A DNA stretch of 64,000 bases from Paenibacillus marchantiophytorum (GCF_014640555.1 NZ_BMHE01000007.1:62001-126000), one strand, 5' to 3'; positions 49,309 through 58,763 are shown, counted from the stretch's first letter. Numbers and translations: made by a program. The notes: generated by a model from the letters alone, not told the origin.

Positions 49309-50976
49309 TTAACGAATAACAAGTAAAAGTGCAAAACCAACAACCCCCGCAGCCACGATATAACTATCCCGGCTCTGCCACTCTAAAGTGCTTTTCTTCA
49401 GCAGAAGCTGCTTGCCGTCGATTTTCTTCATGTCCATGGCAACAGTCAGCTGCTCGGCTTTGTGGAACATGGCAAGCAGCAGAGGAACGACAAGCGCAGG
49501 GATATCCCGCGAGCGGACAGCCCCCGGACGAATGGCTGCCTTGCCTCTTGCTCGGACAATCGCCGAAAACCGCGTCCACTCCCGTAATATCATCGGAATG
49601 AACCGAAACATCATGGAGACGGCAAGCGAAAATGATTCAACGGGCAGCTTCACTTTCCGCAGATATTTCAAAGCCCAATTAAGTCCAGCTACCAATTGTC
49701 CGTAAGGTGTTGTCACGGCGAGCCAATAGCCATCCATGAGAATAAGAAACAGTCGCGTCACCGTGAATGCTGTGCTCCAGCCGCGTTCCAGCGAGTAGCC
49801 TAGCTGGAACGATCCCTCCGGCGACGTCCAGTTCATACCGGCAAGCCAGATCGAGAGGGCCATGAAGATAAGGAATGGCACCGCGATCTTCCAACTGCTG
49901 CGCAGCACGCTGCGCGGCAGGCCGAGGCTCACGAGGCCAAGCAGCAGCGCGGAAGCCGCGAGACCGCTCCATGCCATCTGCTGCATCGTCCCGATGACGA
50001 GCAGCAGGTAGAGCAGCCACTTCGCGCGCGGGTCGACCCGCAGCCACGCGGCCTGCGGAGGCGGCGCTGCCGCGCTCGCTTCGCGCGCGGGCGGGGCATC
50101 CGGCGCTGCCGCTTGCGGCGCCGGAACTTCAGCGCTGCGGCGTTCGCGCAGCGCCTTGAGCATCGCCGGCGCTGCAAGCTCCGGCGTGAGCAGGTCCGGC
50201 GCGATGGCGATGCCATAGCGCGCAAGCGCAAGCTCGGCCTCCACGCAGCTCGGGAGGCCAACCCCGGCGTGCGCCAGCAGCTCCGGCGCGCGGCATAGCG
50301 CTTCTGGCGTGCCGTCGAAGACGAGCGCGCCGCGGTCTAGAACAAGGACACGGTCTGCCAGCGGCAGGAACGTGTCCAGATCATGCGTGGCGATGACGAA
50401 GCCGCCACGACTCCGCTCGCGAATAAGGCGCAGCAATTCGCGGACGGCCGCCGCCTCGAGGCCGGCGGTTGGCTCATCCATGAGGAGCCAATCCGGCGCC
50501 GTGGCGAAGGTGGTCGCCAGCGCAAGCCGGCGCTGCTCTCCGCCGCTAAGCGCGAAAGGCGAGCGCTCCATGGCAAAAATGCCACGTGGATCGTGCTCTT
50601 CACACGCCTCCCGAATGCGCCTGTCACATTCGCTAGCGACCAATTTATACGGTCTAAGCGAGTAGGCAAACTCTTGCCTTATACTCCGGGCAAACAACTG
50701 CTGCTCAGGGAACTGAAACGTCAAGCCAAGACGCAGAAGATGCGCTTGATTCACTTTCCTTTTGTCCCACAGCGGCTGTTGGTCAATGGCTATTGATCCG
50801 CTATGCGGCTCTAGAATCCCTGCTAGGATTTGCAATAGAGTCGATTTCCCCGAACCTGTATGACCTATTATCAGCGTTACGGAACCATCGGACAGCTCGA
50901 GACTAATCTCTTTTAATAAGTGACGGCTGGAATCATCCGGGGCTTGAACCCCTATACGGTTCAGAGTTAAAGACAT
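49309..50976 (-). CDS. ECF transporter: EcfA-type ATPase fused to EcfT transmembrane component
   Basis: 555 residues, two components in one chain. Residues 1-275 are an ABC ATPase: Walker A GHTGSGKST, Q-loop FQFPEQQLFA, signature LSGGEQRR, Walker B WLLMDEP, and switch His in ATHDLD. A ~45-residue Ala/Pro-rich linker (about 280-325) follows. Residues about 325-555 form the T component with 5-6 helices and the coupling motif RARGKAAIR near the end. T and A are normally separate genes; the fusion keeps both functions. It overlaps the second ATPase gene by 10 bases. Divergent from bioY, so the complex most probably imports biotin. Confidence 0.9.
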   Translation of the reverse strand: MSLTLNRIGVQAPDDSSRHLLKEISLELSDGSVTLIIGHTGSGKSTLLQILAGILEPHSGSIAIDQQPLWDKRKVNQAHLLRLGLTFQFPEQQLFARSIRQEFAYSLRPYKLVASECDRRIREACEEHDPRGIFAMERSPFALSGGEQRRLALATTFATAPDWLLMDEPTAGLEAAAVRELLRLIRERSRGGFVIATHDLDTFLPLADRVLVLDRGALVFDGTPEALCRAPELLAHAGVGLPSCVEAELALARYGIAIAPDLLTPELAAPAMLKALRERRSAEVPAPQAAAPDAPPAREASAAAPPPQAAWLRVDPRAKWLLYLLLVIGTMQQMAWSGLAASALLLGLVSLGLPRSVLRSSWKIAVPFLIFMALSIWLAGMNWTSPEGSFQLGYSLERGWSTAFTVTRLFLILMDGYWLAVTTPYGQLVAGLNWALKYLRKVKLPVESFSLAVSMMFRFIPMILREWTRFSAIVRARGKAAIRPGAVRSRDIPALVVPLLLAMFHKAEQLTVAMDMKKIDGKQLLLKKSTLEWQSRDSYIVAAGVVGFALLLVIR

Positions 50977-51809
50977 GGAGCAGCCACCGCCTCTGCCAGT
51001 TCGTCCATATTCAACGGAAGCAACCTCAATTTACACCCCATCTGCAATAGACTAATAGCCGTCTTAACAGCAAAAGGCGCATCAAGTCCCAGCTCCGTAC
51101 AGGGTGTCATGACAGGGAGTTCAGCCTCATTGTCACCATAAAAAAAGGCTCTTGGCCCGCCATCATACGTAATTCGTCCTTCACCAAAACCAATTACACG
51201 CGTGGCATCCGCCACCTCTTCCAAGCGATGCGTGACCCAGACAATCGTGGTTCCCTGCTGATAGGCCGCTCTGACTGCTTGACGCACTTCTTTGCGGGCG
51301 GCAGGGTCCAGCATGGCCGTAGGTTCATCCAAAACGAGCATTTCCGGTTGAACGGACAGCGCTGCCGCCAAATTCACCAGCTGTTTTTGGCCACCCGATA
51401 ATGTATTCAACGCTCGGTCCACAGGGAGAGATAGTCCAACCGCGGACAAGATTTCCTTATACTGCGCTTCACGTTCTTCTTCCTCCGTGCTTATCTCAGT
51501 GGCTATGTAGTCAAGTTCTTCCCGAATGGTGTCCCCAATAAATTGCGCGTCAGGGATTTGCAGCACACCGCGGGTAGCGACGACAGCGCTCTTGGGAACC
51601 TTCATTTCCCCCTCAGAAAGCGGGCACAAACCTAACAAGACACTGGCTAATGTACTTTTGCCGCTGCCATTAGGCCCTATAACGACAATCCATTCTCCCT
51701 TATGAATATCTAAGGAAACCTCTGACCATACGCGTCTTCCTTCTCCCATTTCCGTTCGATATACGACCGAAGCCTGTCGCAGGGATGTTAAAATCTCACT
51801 TTTGGACAT
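50967..51809 (-). CDS. ECF transporter ATPase (EcfA)
   Basis: 280 residues, stand-alone ATPase of the ECF pair. Walker A GPNGSGKST, Q-loop LQIPDAQFIGDT, signature LSGGQKQL, Walker B MLVLDEP, switch His VTHRLEE. Its C-terminus overlaps the fused ATPase/T gene by 10 bases, so both are translated together. Heterodimeric EcfA1-EcfA2 is the usual arrangement. Its start faces the bioY promoter region, so the operon and bioY probably share the biotin operator or lie close to it. Confidence 0.92.
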   Translation of the reverse strand: MSKSEILTSLRQASVVYRTEMGEGRRVWSEVSLDIHKGEWIVVIGPNGSGKSTLASVLLGLCPLSEGEMKVPKSAVVATRGVLQIPDAQFIGDTIREELDYIATEISTEEEEREAQYKEILSAVGLSLPVDRALNTLSGGQKQLVNLAAALSVQPEMLVLDEPTAMLDPAARKEVRQAVRAAYQQGTTIVWVTHRLEEVADATRVIGFGEGRITYDGGPRAFFYGDNEAELPVMTPCTELGLDAPFAVKTAISLLQMGCKLRLLPLNMDELAEAVAAPCL

Positions 51810-51823
51810 ATGTAAAATGTTCC

Positions 51824-51852
51824 TTTCACTTTCTCAAAAGATGTGCTATTAT
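51824..51852 (+). promoter_or_regulatory. Candidate bioY promoter
   Basis: TTTCAC (51824-51829) and TATTAT (51847-51852) are 17 bases apart. The -35 is weak. It lies just upstream of the BirA-like operator, so bound repressor would block the start of transcription. Confidence 0.45.
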
Positions 51853-51862
51853 CTGATTGTTG

Positions 51863-51897
51863 ATTGTCAACTGATGTTAAATTATCGAGTTAACAAT
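51863..51897. promoter_or_regulatory. BirA-type biotin operator
   Basis: ATTGTCAACT, 15 bases, AGTTAACAAT: nine of ten positions are inverted-symmetric and both arms match the TTGTTAAC/GTTAACAA consensus of Gram-positive BirA sites with the expected spacing. It lies between the divergent ECF operon and bioY, so biotinyl-adenylate-bound BirA should repress at least bioY. Confidence 0.85.
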
Positions 51898-51924
51898 ACC
51901 CTAACAATACCAGATACAGGAGCG

Positions 51925-52551
51925 ATGAACAATATGAAACTCACACTGCGCGGCGTTGTTTTCAGTGCACTTTTTGCAGCTTTTCTTGTTTTATTCAGTT
52001 TTGCCCAAATCAGATTGCCAGTCTCCCCTGTCCCCATTACCTTGCAAACATTAGCCGTTATGCTGGCTGGCGGTTTACTTGGCGCGCGTTACGGATTCCT
52101 GAGCATGGCCCTTGTTGTAGTCCTTACTGCTGTAGGTTTTCCGATGCTGCACGGGAATGGAGGGATAGGCCTTGTTCTTGGACCTACAGGCGGTTTCATT
52201 ATGATTTGGCCCTTCTCCGCTATGCTGATTGGCCTCATTCTGCCGCGCATTCGCTTGGCAAACAGAACATTGAATTTGGTAGCAACCTTCCTCGTTCTTG
52301 AAGTATTCGGCTCCTTGTTTCTTTACCTAGCCGGGGTACCTTGGTTGATGTACAAAGTGCCTACGTATACATTCGCTACCGCAATGGTTCAAGGCTGCTA
52401 CCCTTTCCTGCTAGGCGATGCTATCAAAGCTGTAGTCGCAACGCTCATTATAGCACCTGTTCGCCAAGTATTCCCGCCCCAAAGACTGACTGGCTCCTCT
52501 TCACACAATGTTGTTCAAACCCATAAGAAGCCGGATGTTTTCGTTAGCTAA
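51925..52551 (+). CDS. bioY: BioY, biotin-binding S component of an ECF transporter
   Basis: 208 residues with six hydrophobic helices. Family signature regions: RLPVSPVPITLQTLAVMLAG in the first third and LGPTGGFIMIWPFSAMLIG in the middle. The ATG at 51925 follows ACAGGAG at good spacing; an upstream ATG at 51802 would put the operator inside the coding region and is rejected. Together with the divergent ATPase and ATPase-T fusion genes it makes a complete biotin ECF importer. A BirA-like operator lies 28 bases upstream. Confidence 0.95.
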   Translation: MNNMKLTLRGVVFSALFAAFLVLFSFAQIRLPVSPVPITLQTLAVMLAGGLLGARYGFLSMALVVVLTAVGFPMLHGNGGIGLVLGPTGGFIMIWPFSAMLIGLILPRIRLANRTLNLVATFLVLEVFGSLFLYLAGVPWLMYKVPTYTFATAMVQGCYPFLLGDAIKAVVATLIIAPVRQVFPPQRLTGSSSHNVVQTHKKPDVFVS

Positions 52552-52762
52552 ATCCGCTTATCCTACGTGGCCTTGCAGCCGTAAAAGATTGGAGTACCCC
52601 TCGAATCTTTGGCAGGAGCAAGGCCATTTTTACGTTTTTGTAATGTGCAGCTCCGCATTTTTATTCGATTGTAATGCTCTGTCCTGTAAGCTAGTTCTTG
52701 TAGACGACAACACGAAGCAAACAACAGCGCAAACAAAAAAATAATATTGAGGAGTGTTATAT

Positions 52763-54229
52763 ATGAAAAACAACAAAAAGGTCATCGCCGCTTTAACCAT
52801 TACAGCAACGGTAGGTCTATCCGCTATTCTTCCTTTTAATGCATTAGCCGCTAATCCTTTCACGGATGCAGCAAGCAAAGCTCAAATTCAGACAGCTATC
52901 GAACAGTTAGCGCAGCAGCAAGTGGTTTCCGGATACGAGGATCACGCCTTCAAACCTGACCAAGCTGTTACGCGTGCTGAGATCGCCAAAATGGTCGCAC
53001 TGGCACTGCACGTGAAAGTAGATTCAGCTGCTTCTAATAACTTTCAAGATGTTGCCAAAGGGGATTGGTACTACGACTACGCGGTCGCCCTAACATCTGT
53101 TATGGGGAAAAACGGGCAATTCCAAGGCAGCCAAACGATGGCTTCCGCTGAACTGATTGACCTTCTCACCGCCGTTTTAAAAGTTGACAAAACAGCCGTT
53201 GCGCAACTGCCTAGCGCAGCAGCTTTGGCAAACGCCCAAATTACCCGCGGACAAGCGGCATTACTCATCTTTGAAGCGCAGCAATTGGCTCCTATTCAAG
53301 TAACAAAGCTGCAAGTTTTGAACGCTATCACGCTGCAAGTTACTTTCTCTGCCCCAATTCCTGCTGCTGAATTAGAGTTGGATGCGGCGTCCAAAAACTT
53401 TGTCTTTGACAATGGCTTAGCGATCAGCAATGTTCCACGGTTAAAAACAGGCTCCAAATCGACCTACATCGTGCCCGTTCCGACCCAAAAAGCTGGGACA
53501 ACTTATTCATTAACTTATAAAGGCCAACCTGCCGGCACATTCACTGCGAGCACAGAGAAAATCGCCTTGAAATCGACTGCACAGGTGGCAAATGATCTGT
53601 TTGAAGTCGAATCCTTCTTGACTGATGGCGTTGCTGATTACGGCTATGTCATTGCGGCTTACAGCAAATCCCGTCCTGGCGCATTCAGCGTGGATGAAAC
53701 GAATAGCTACAACGGCAAAACCTATCAAATTCTTTCCTCAATGCGGAATCGTCAAGTGCAAATCACCCCTGAGGGCGGCACACCGATGACAGCGAGCTAC
53801 CTGCCTTTCACACAAGCGACCGATGGACGACAAGCACCTAAGTTTATTCTTCCTAATGGTGAAAAGTTCCAACCAGGCGTTAAATATACGGTTGCTGCTG
53901 ATTGGGCTACACTAGCTAATCCAACATTTACAGCCAAGGAGATCGCGCCGCTTACAATCCAATCCGCTGCCGCGGTGGATAAGAAGACGATTGCTGTGAC
54001 ACTTTCGCAAGATCCAAAAGATGAGATTTTCGTATCACGCCGTGTTACGCTGACTGCAGCGGATGGTACTGCTCTGACAGCCGAATACACGTTAACTTCA
54101 CGCAAAGGTACTGTAGGCACTTTCGCCTTGTTGAACAAAGCTGAACTTGTTCCAGGTACAGCCTACACAGTTGCACCTGTAGGTGCTTGGTCTACGGCTT
54201 CCGGCGTAAGTGTAACTTTAGCGAAATAA
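52763..54229 (+). CDS. Secreted protein with N-terminal SLH domains
   Basis: 488 residues from the ATG at 52763 (GAGGAG eight bases before it; an upstream GTG at 52754 is part of the leader). A signal peptide with ALA-AN cleavage (about 1-29) precedes two SLH-like repeats (about 33-135): NPFTDAASKAQIQTAIEQLA with VVSGYEDHAFKPDQAVTRAE, and a second FQDVAKGDWYYDYAVAL. The remaining ~340 residues are beta-rich Ig-like segments with Thr/Ala-rich strands. It probably sits in the cell envelope by binding wall polymer. No enzymatic motif. Single gene with its own terminator. Confidence 0.88.
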   Translation: MKNNKKVIAALTITATVGLSAILPFNALAANPFTDAASKAQIQTAIEQLAQQQVVSGYEDHAFKPDQAVTRAEIAKMVALALHVKVDSAASNNFQDVAKGDWYYDYAVALTSVMGKNGQFQGSQTMASAELIDLLTAVLKVDKTAVAQLPSAAALANAQITRGQAALLIFEAQQLAPIQVTKLQVLNAITLQVTFSAPIPAAELELDAASKNFVFDNGLAISNVPRLKTGSKSTYIVPVPTQKAGTTYSLTYKGQPAGTFTASTEKIALKSTAQVANDLFEVESFLTDGVADYGYVIAAYSKSRPGAFSVDETNSYNGKTYQILSSMRNRQVQITPEGGTPMTASYLPFTQATDGRQAPKFILPNGEKFQPGVKYTVAADWATLANPTFTAKEIAPLTIQSAAAVDKKTIAVTLSQDPKDEIFVSRRVTLTAADGTALTAEYTLTSRKGTVGTFALLNKAELVPGTAYTVAPVGAWSTASGVSVTLAK

Positions 54230-54269
54230 TCATTAGCTGCTGCGAACTGCCGCATAGATTAAACACAGA

Positions 54270-54316
54270 AAGGAACCTCACTTCCACTGAACAAGGGAAA
54301 TTGGGGTTCCTTTTTC
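54270..54316 (+). terminator. Terminator of the SLH protein gene
   Basis: AAGGAACCTCACTTCC pairs imperfectly with GGGAAATTGGGGTTCCTT and is followed by TTTTT. Confidence 0.8.
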
Positions 54317-54365
54317 AACTTGTTTAACAGCTCCATAACTCCATATATCCCGAGGTGAAGATAAG

Positions 54366-55631
54366 ATGATAATTCCTAATAAAATCCGAGCTTGGTTAAC
54401 TCCGATAACGCTGCTGCTTCTGTTGACAGGCTGCACTGCTCCATCCGTGCTGCAACCTCAGTCTGAGTCTGTAACGACATCAGTGCCTTCAGGAATTCCT
54501 GCACCGATTGCCAGTCCAAATCCGGCAACTCCTCCACCAATCGCCAATCCCAATCCGGCAGCACTTCCACCAATCACCAGCCCAAACCCAGCAGCACTTC
54601 CACCAATCACCAGCCCAAACCCAGCAAGTCCTGCGCCATCTGCCACCTCCGCTTCAACCATCTTGATGGTGACTCACTCCAAAAGTGACTATATGTCATT
54701 CCTAGATCCGGCTACAGGCAGCTTCGAGAAGCTAACCGTCGGCAAGGCTCCTTTTGCCATTGCTGAGGGCCCTCAGCATCGCGCTTATGTCTCTACTGCC
54801 GAAGGTGTTGCCGTAGTGGATACGCTGCAGCGCAAACGCTTGGCGTTGGTTCCGTATCAATCCGATGTCGGGAAACCTCAGTTCGGCGAGTACCGTCCAG
54901 GAGGCATGGGCATTGCGGCATCGCCTGACGGCAAGTTCGTCTATGTCGGCGTTAATCTGCCTGGCCGCAGCCAAAGCCAATTAGAAATTCTGGATACCGG
55001 CAAGCTTGCCATGATTGGCAGTGTTGCGGTAGGCATTCGGCCTTTCGATGTGGTGACCAGTTCGGACGGTCGGGAAGTATACAGCATTGATCACGATTCC
55101 TACTCCGTGACCGCCGTTGACCCAGCTGCTCGCAAGGCTCGCACCCTGGAAGCCGCCCCCTTTGGCCGTGGCGGCTTCGAGAAGCCTCATTATGCGGCAG
55201 TTCGCACGGACGGCCGGTTGCTCTTGCCTTACCAAGGCCGCGGCCTCGTCGTCCTAGACCCTGCCAGCGGCAACTATGAGACGCAGCCGCTCACAGGCAA
55301 TACGCATCAGGAAGGCGTTACCCTGACTGCTGACGGCAAGCAGTTGCTCATCATCGGCATCGGGGCTGCCGGGAGCGCAACCGGCAAACCCAACCTGACG
55401 GTGCTTGACGTGAACAATTACGCAGAGAAGATTCTTCCAATGGAGCGGATGCACCAAATGGTCACGAGCAGCGCGGACGGCCGCTACGCCTTCCTAACCG
55501 GCGGCGTCACTTACGCGGATACCGGCTGGAATGGCATGTCGGTCGTGGATTTGCAGTCCGGCGCAGTCCGTGACTTCGCGCTGCCGGACTATCCTTTGGA
55601 TGTCCAGCTTTTGGGCGGCAGCCATTCATAA
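54366..55631 (+). CDS. Lipoprotein with YncE-like beta-propeller
   Basis: 421 residues. Lipobox LLTGC at about residue 23, so anchored to the outer face of the membrane. A Pro-rich linker (about 45-93) contains repeats of the type SPNPAALPPIT. The propeller (about 98-421) has repeated blade motifs: AYVSTAEGVAVVDTLQRKRL, FVYVGVNLPGRSQSQLEILD, REVYSIDHDSYSVTAVDP, and AFLTGGVTYADTGWNGMSVV. It may bind a ligand or polymer; no catalytic function is apparent. Single gene after a terminator; GAGGTGAAG precedes the ATG. Confidence 0.85.
   Translation: MIIPNKIRAWLTPITLLLLLTGCTAPSVLQPQSESVTTSVPSGIPAPIASPNPATPPPIANPNPAALPPITSPNPAALPPITSPNPASPAPSATSASTILMVTHSKSDYMSFLDPATGSFEKLTVGKAPFAIAEGPQHRAYVSTAEGVAVVDTLQRKRLALVPYQSDVGKPQFGEYRPGGMGIAASPDGKFVYVGVNLPGRSQSQLEILDTGKLAMIGSVAVGIRPFDVVTSSDGREVYSIDHDSYSVTAVDPAARKARTLEAAPFGRGGFEKPHYAAVRTDGRLLLPYQGRGLVVLDPASGNYETQPLTGNTHQEGVTLTADGKQLLIIGIGAAGSATGKPNLTVLDVNNYAEKILPMERMHQMVTSSADGRYAFLTGGVTYADTGWNGMSVVDLQSGAVRDFALPDYPLDVQLLGGSHS
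54525..54630 (+). repeat. 30-bp coding repeat in the lipoprotein linker
   Basis: Two perfect and further diverged copies of a unit encoding PNPAALPPIT plus S. In-frame copy changes would lengthen or shorten the stalk that holds the propeller off the membrane. Confidence 0.75.
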
Positions 55632-55651
55632 GCCGGCTCCCTTGTACACAA

Positions 55652-55851
55652 ATTAAGAGCCCCTAAAGACTTCTATCTGCGGCAAAAGAAACGATTTTAG
55701 CGCAATAGGAGCCTTTCGGGACTTCTATTTGTTCCTAAACCGCGAATGGCATACGCGTTCCACGAAATAAGAGTCCCTGGAGTCTTCTATCTGCGCGAAA
55801 AGCAACAACTTTAGCGCAATAAGAGCCTCCAGGGACTTCTATTTGTTCCTA
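55652..55851. repeat. Intergenic repeat, two ~85-bp copies of the ACTTCTATTTG family
   Basis: Copy 1 (55652-55736) and copy 2 (55767-55851) share AAGAGyCCCTnnAGnCTTCT, TTTAGCGCAATA and GGGACTTCTATTTGTTCCT. Each is a pair of similar half-units. A diverged relative lies at 9690-9780. Copy 2 runs up to the response-regulator stop codon. Confidence 0.85.
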
Positions 55852-56544
55852 TTCCTGCTTCGCCATATACCCAACGCCAGGGTAGGTGACGATCAGTTCT
55901 TGCCCATCGGTCAAGCTCTTGAGCTTCTGCCGAATCCGTGCGATCGTGACGCGCAGATACTCGACTTCGTCGCGGTATTCGCTGCCCCAAACTTCGCTGA
56001 GCAATTGCTCATGCGTCATAACTTTGCCTGCATGCTGCAAGAGCAAAGCGAACAGATTATACTCGGTTTCCGTAAACTTAACCTCCGTATCCGCTACCCA
56101 AATGCGCCGCTGCGCCAAGTTGGCTGTCACGGGTCCAAGCGTGATTTCGCTTGTTGTGACGGGCGCGGCCATGCGGCCATCCATCCGGCGAAGCACAGCA
56201 TTCACGCGGGCGAACAGCTCATCCAGCGAGAAAGGCTTCGTCAAGTAATCGTCGGCCCCTTGATTCAGCCCTTGCACTTTGTCCGTCGCATTGCTCCGCG
56301 CGGTTAACATGATGACGGGTACGCTCGAGTAAGTACGCAATCTTCTCAACACTTCGAAGCCATCCATGCCTGGCATCATTAGATCCAGTAAAATCAAATC
56401 CGGATCAAACCCTTCCATTTTATCCAAGGCTTCAGCGCCGCTCTGGCAGGTCAGCGTTTCGAAATCCAACGATTTGAGATTCGCCGCTACGAAACGAAGA
56501 ATTTTCGGCTCATCATCTACGATCATAATCTTCTTCTTGTTCAT
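55849..56544 (-). CDS. OmpR/PhoB-family response regulator
   Basis: 231 residues. Receiver domain (about 1-120): acidic pair IVDDEP, phospho-Asp in LILLDLMMPGMDG (about residue 54), Thr in MLTAR, Lys in LTKPF. Winged-helix DNA-binding domain (about 135-230): KFTEYNLFALLLQHAGKVM-type helix, LLSEVWGSEYRDEVEYLRV and the end VTYPGVGYMAKQE. In an operon with, and overlapping by four bases, the sensor kinase gene upstream. It activates or represses target promoters when phosphorylated. The KdpE-like look suggests stress or ion sensing but this is weak. Confidence 0.93.
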   Translation of the reverse strand: MNKKKIMIVDDEPKILRFVAANLKSLDFETLTCQSGAEALDKMEGFDPDLILLDLMMPGMDGFEVLRRLRTYSSVPVIMLTARSNATDKVQGLNQGADDYLTKPFSLDELFARVNAVLRRMDGRMAAPVTTSEITLGPVTANLAQRRIWVADTEVKFTETEYNLFALLLQHAGKVMTHEQLLSEVWGSEYRDEVEYLRVTIARIRQKLKSLTDGQELIVTYPGVGYMAKQE

Positions 56545-58763
56545 ATCAGCTCTTCTTCCCCTCTGAACCGCGGTATGGCCAAAATAAATGTGCTTCCTTC
56601 GCCCGGCTTGCTCCTCACGTGAATCTCTCCGCCATGCGCTTCCATGATGCCTTGGCAGATGGCAAGACCGAGTCCCGTCCCGCCAGTTTGGCGACTGGAG
56701 GAGACATCTACCCGGTAGAATCTATCGAACAATTTATCCACATGCTCAGCAGCAATGCCGATTCCGTTATCTTGCACTTCCAGATGAACAAACCGTTCAT
56801 CCGCCCAAGCGCTAATTTGAATAATAGGATGCTGTTCATTGTACCTGACCGCATTCGTGAACAAGTTCACGAGCACCTGCTCCAGGCGCAGCTTATCCGC
56901 ATAAACCAGCGGAAGGTTCCCAGCCAGCCTCACGTCGAATTGCGTATGCGCTTCGCTCGCTTGCTGCGGCAGCCTTCTCATTGCGCTTCCCACCATAACT
57001 TCCACTCGCAGCGCCTGCGGATTGATGCGCATAGCCCCGGATTCAATCTTGGAGATGTCGAGCCAATCATCAATGAGATCCTGAATTCGCCCGATATCTT
57101 CATGAATCCCTTCCAGCAGCTCCTGCTTGAAGCTTTCGTCCCACTGCGCATCGACACGCAAGAGCGTCTCGACGCCGCCTCTAATGCTCGTAATTGGCGT
57201 TTTGAACTCATGGGAGGCCAATGAGATCAGATCATTTTTGAGCGCATCGATTTCGTGCTCCTTGGTCATATCCCGCCACACGTAGCCGCGGCCAAAAACC
57301 CGACCATCCCTCGCCACTTGGAAGGCCGACACGATCATGAACCGCTCTTTGCCATGTTCCGTCTGCACGGTAAAAGCCTCCTGCACACTGGGTTCAGCGG
57401 TCAACTTGTGAAGTTCCTCTTGGCGTTCGGGCAGCAGAACGGCAATTCGTTCAAACAGCGTATTTTCATGCATCATCGTCAGTTCAGGCATCGGAATCCC
57501 AAAAATCTCTGCCATCCGATGATTCGCATAGACCACACTTTGATTCATATCGATCAAAACGATCGCGTCTGACATACTCTCAAGCACCGCATTCAGTGTC
57601 GCATGCTCGTCCTGAAGTCGCTGGGTGCGTTCCTCAACACGTTCCTCCAGTTCACTATTAAGCTGCAGCAAAGCCCCTTGATTCTCTTTGATTTGCTCGG
57701 CCATTCGAAAAAAATGTTCAGCAAGCAGCTGCAATTCAAGCGGAGCCCCGCGCGGAACTACTTTACTATCCAACGCAACGAAGCTTCCTCCGGCCAGACG
57801 CTGCGTGTACCCGACCAACGCATGAATGGTGCCATTTAGCCGTCTAGCCAGATAGCTTCCGAGCAGCACGGTCAAGATCAGAGTAATGACGAGCAGCAGC
57901 ATTGTTATGCTGAGTGATTCGGTAAAAGCAGCATTCACGGCAGCATTAGACTTGCTGACCCAGACAATCCAATCGATTTCAGGAATGACTTTATAGGTGA
58001 TCAGTTCTTTTTGTGCCGATGTGCTTAACGTATATTTGCCTTCGCCCTGTTTATGAAGGAAGGCATCCACGACAACCGGTTCTTTGGATAAATCAGCCAA
58101 GGTATCCGTCAATTTCGCGTTCGGATGGTAAATGGGCTTGCCTGCGTGATCCAGCACGACTGGATAAGCCTCTTTGCCGTAATCGTATTTCGTAACCAGA
58201 GCCTTGAGTGGAGCAAGGTCGAGGACGGCCAGCACGAAGCCATCTGTTTGTTTATTCCCATTATAAATCGGCACAGCAATAGCAACTGACGGCCGATTAG
58301 CTCCTTCGGGACCTTGAAAAAGTGAGGAAACGATCGTCTTTTGCATCGCTTGCACCCGCTTGGTGTAATCCCGGTCTTGCACGTTGACACCTATTAAAGT
58401 GTTATTGGCTGTTGTGTGCGCGGCCTTGATGCTGCCATTGGGATCAACGACATAAATGCCTGTGAAGCCTTCCAGGTTCTCCCGCAAGGATTGCAGCTTC
58501 AGTGTAAGGCTCTCGCGCGTTCGGAATGCCGCATCCGATGCGGTAATCGTCGCTGCCAAGGTTTCTACCGCATTCCGGTGGTAGTACATATAATCTTGCA
58601 CCGCATCCCCGAGCCGGTAGGTGGTCATTTGCTGATTCCTATTGGACTCTTGGGTGATATACGTAATTTGTGAAACTTGGAAACTGCCAAGGATTAAGAT
58701 TGGGATCATCGCCATAATTGCAAAAGTCAGCGTCAAATGGGATCGCATGGAATAGTGCTTCAT
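56541..58763 (-). CDS. Membrane sensor histidine kinase with extracellular Cache and PAS domains
   Basis: 740 residues. Domain order: N-terminal membrane helix (about 10-32); an extracellular Cache-type sensor (about 35-280; segments FTGIYVVDPNGSIKAAHTTA and DGFVLAVLDLAPLKALV); a second helix (about 285-305); HAMP; a coiled-coil linker; a PAS domain (about 395-500; ESMSDAIVLIDMNQSVVYAN); HisKA with LASHEFKTPITSIRGG (His about 522); and HATPase_c with NLFTNAVRYN, VQDNGIGI and TGGTGLGLAICQGI. Partner of the response regulator, encoded with a four-base overlap. The ligand is unknown. Confidence 0.94.
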   Translation of the reverse strand: MKHYSMRSHLTLTFAIMAMIPILILGSFQVSQITYITQESNRNQQMTTYRLGDAVQDYMYYHRNAVETLAATITASDAAFRTRESLTLKLQSLRENLEGFTGIYVVDPNGSIKAAHTTANNTLIGVNVQDRDYTKRVQAMQKTIVSSLFQGPEGANRPSVAIAVPIYNGNKQTDGFVLAVLDLAPLKALVTKYDYGKEAYPVVLDHAGKPIYHPNAKLTDTLADLSKEPVVVDAFLHKQGEGKYTLSTSAQKELITYKVIPEIDWIVWVSKSNAAVNAAFTESLSITMLLLVITLILTVLLGSYLARRLNGTIHALVGYTQRLAGGSFVALDSKVVPRGAPLELQLLAEHFFRMAEQIKENQGALLQLNSELEERVEERTQRLQDEHATLNAVLESMSDAIVLIDMNQSVVYANHRMAEIFGIPMPELTMMHENTLFERIAVLLPERQEELHKLTAEPSVQEAFTVQTEHGKERFMIVSAFQVARDGRVFGRGYVWRDMTKEHEIDALKNDLISLASHEFKTPITSIRGGVETLLRVDAQWDESFKQELLEGIHEDIGRIQDLIDDWLDISKIESGAMRINPQALRVEVMVGSAMRRLPQQASEAHTQFDVRLAGNLPLVYADKLRLEQVLVNLFTNAVRYNEQHPIIQISAWADERFVHLEVQDNGIGIAAEHVDKLFDRFYRVDVSSSRQTGGTGLGLAICQGIMEAHGGEIHVRSKPGEGSTFILAIPRFRGEEELI

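Noticed and set aside
51802..51924. N-terminal extension of BioY from an ATG at 51802
   Set aside because: It would place the BirA-type operator and promoter inside the gene, and AGGAG stands directly before the ATG at 51925.
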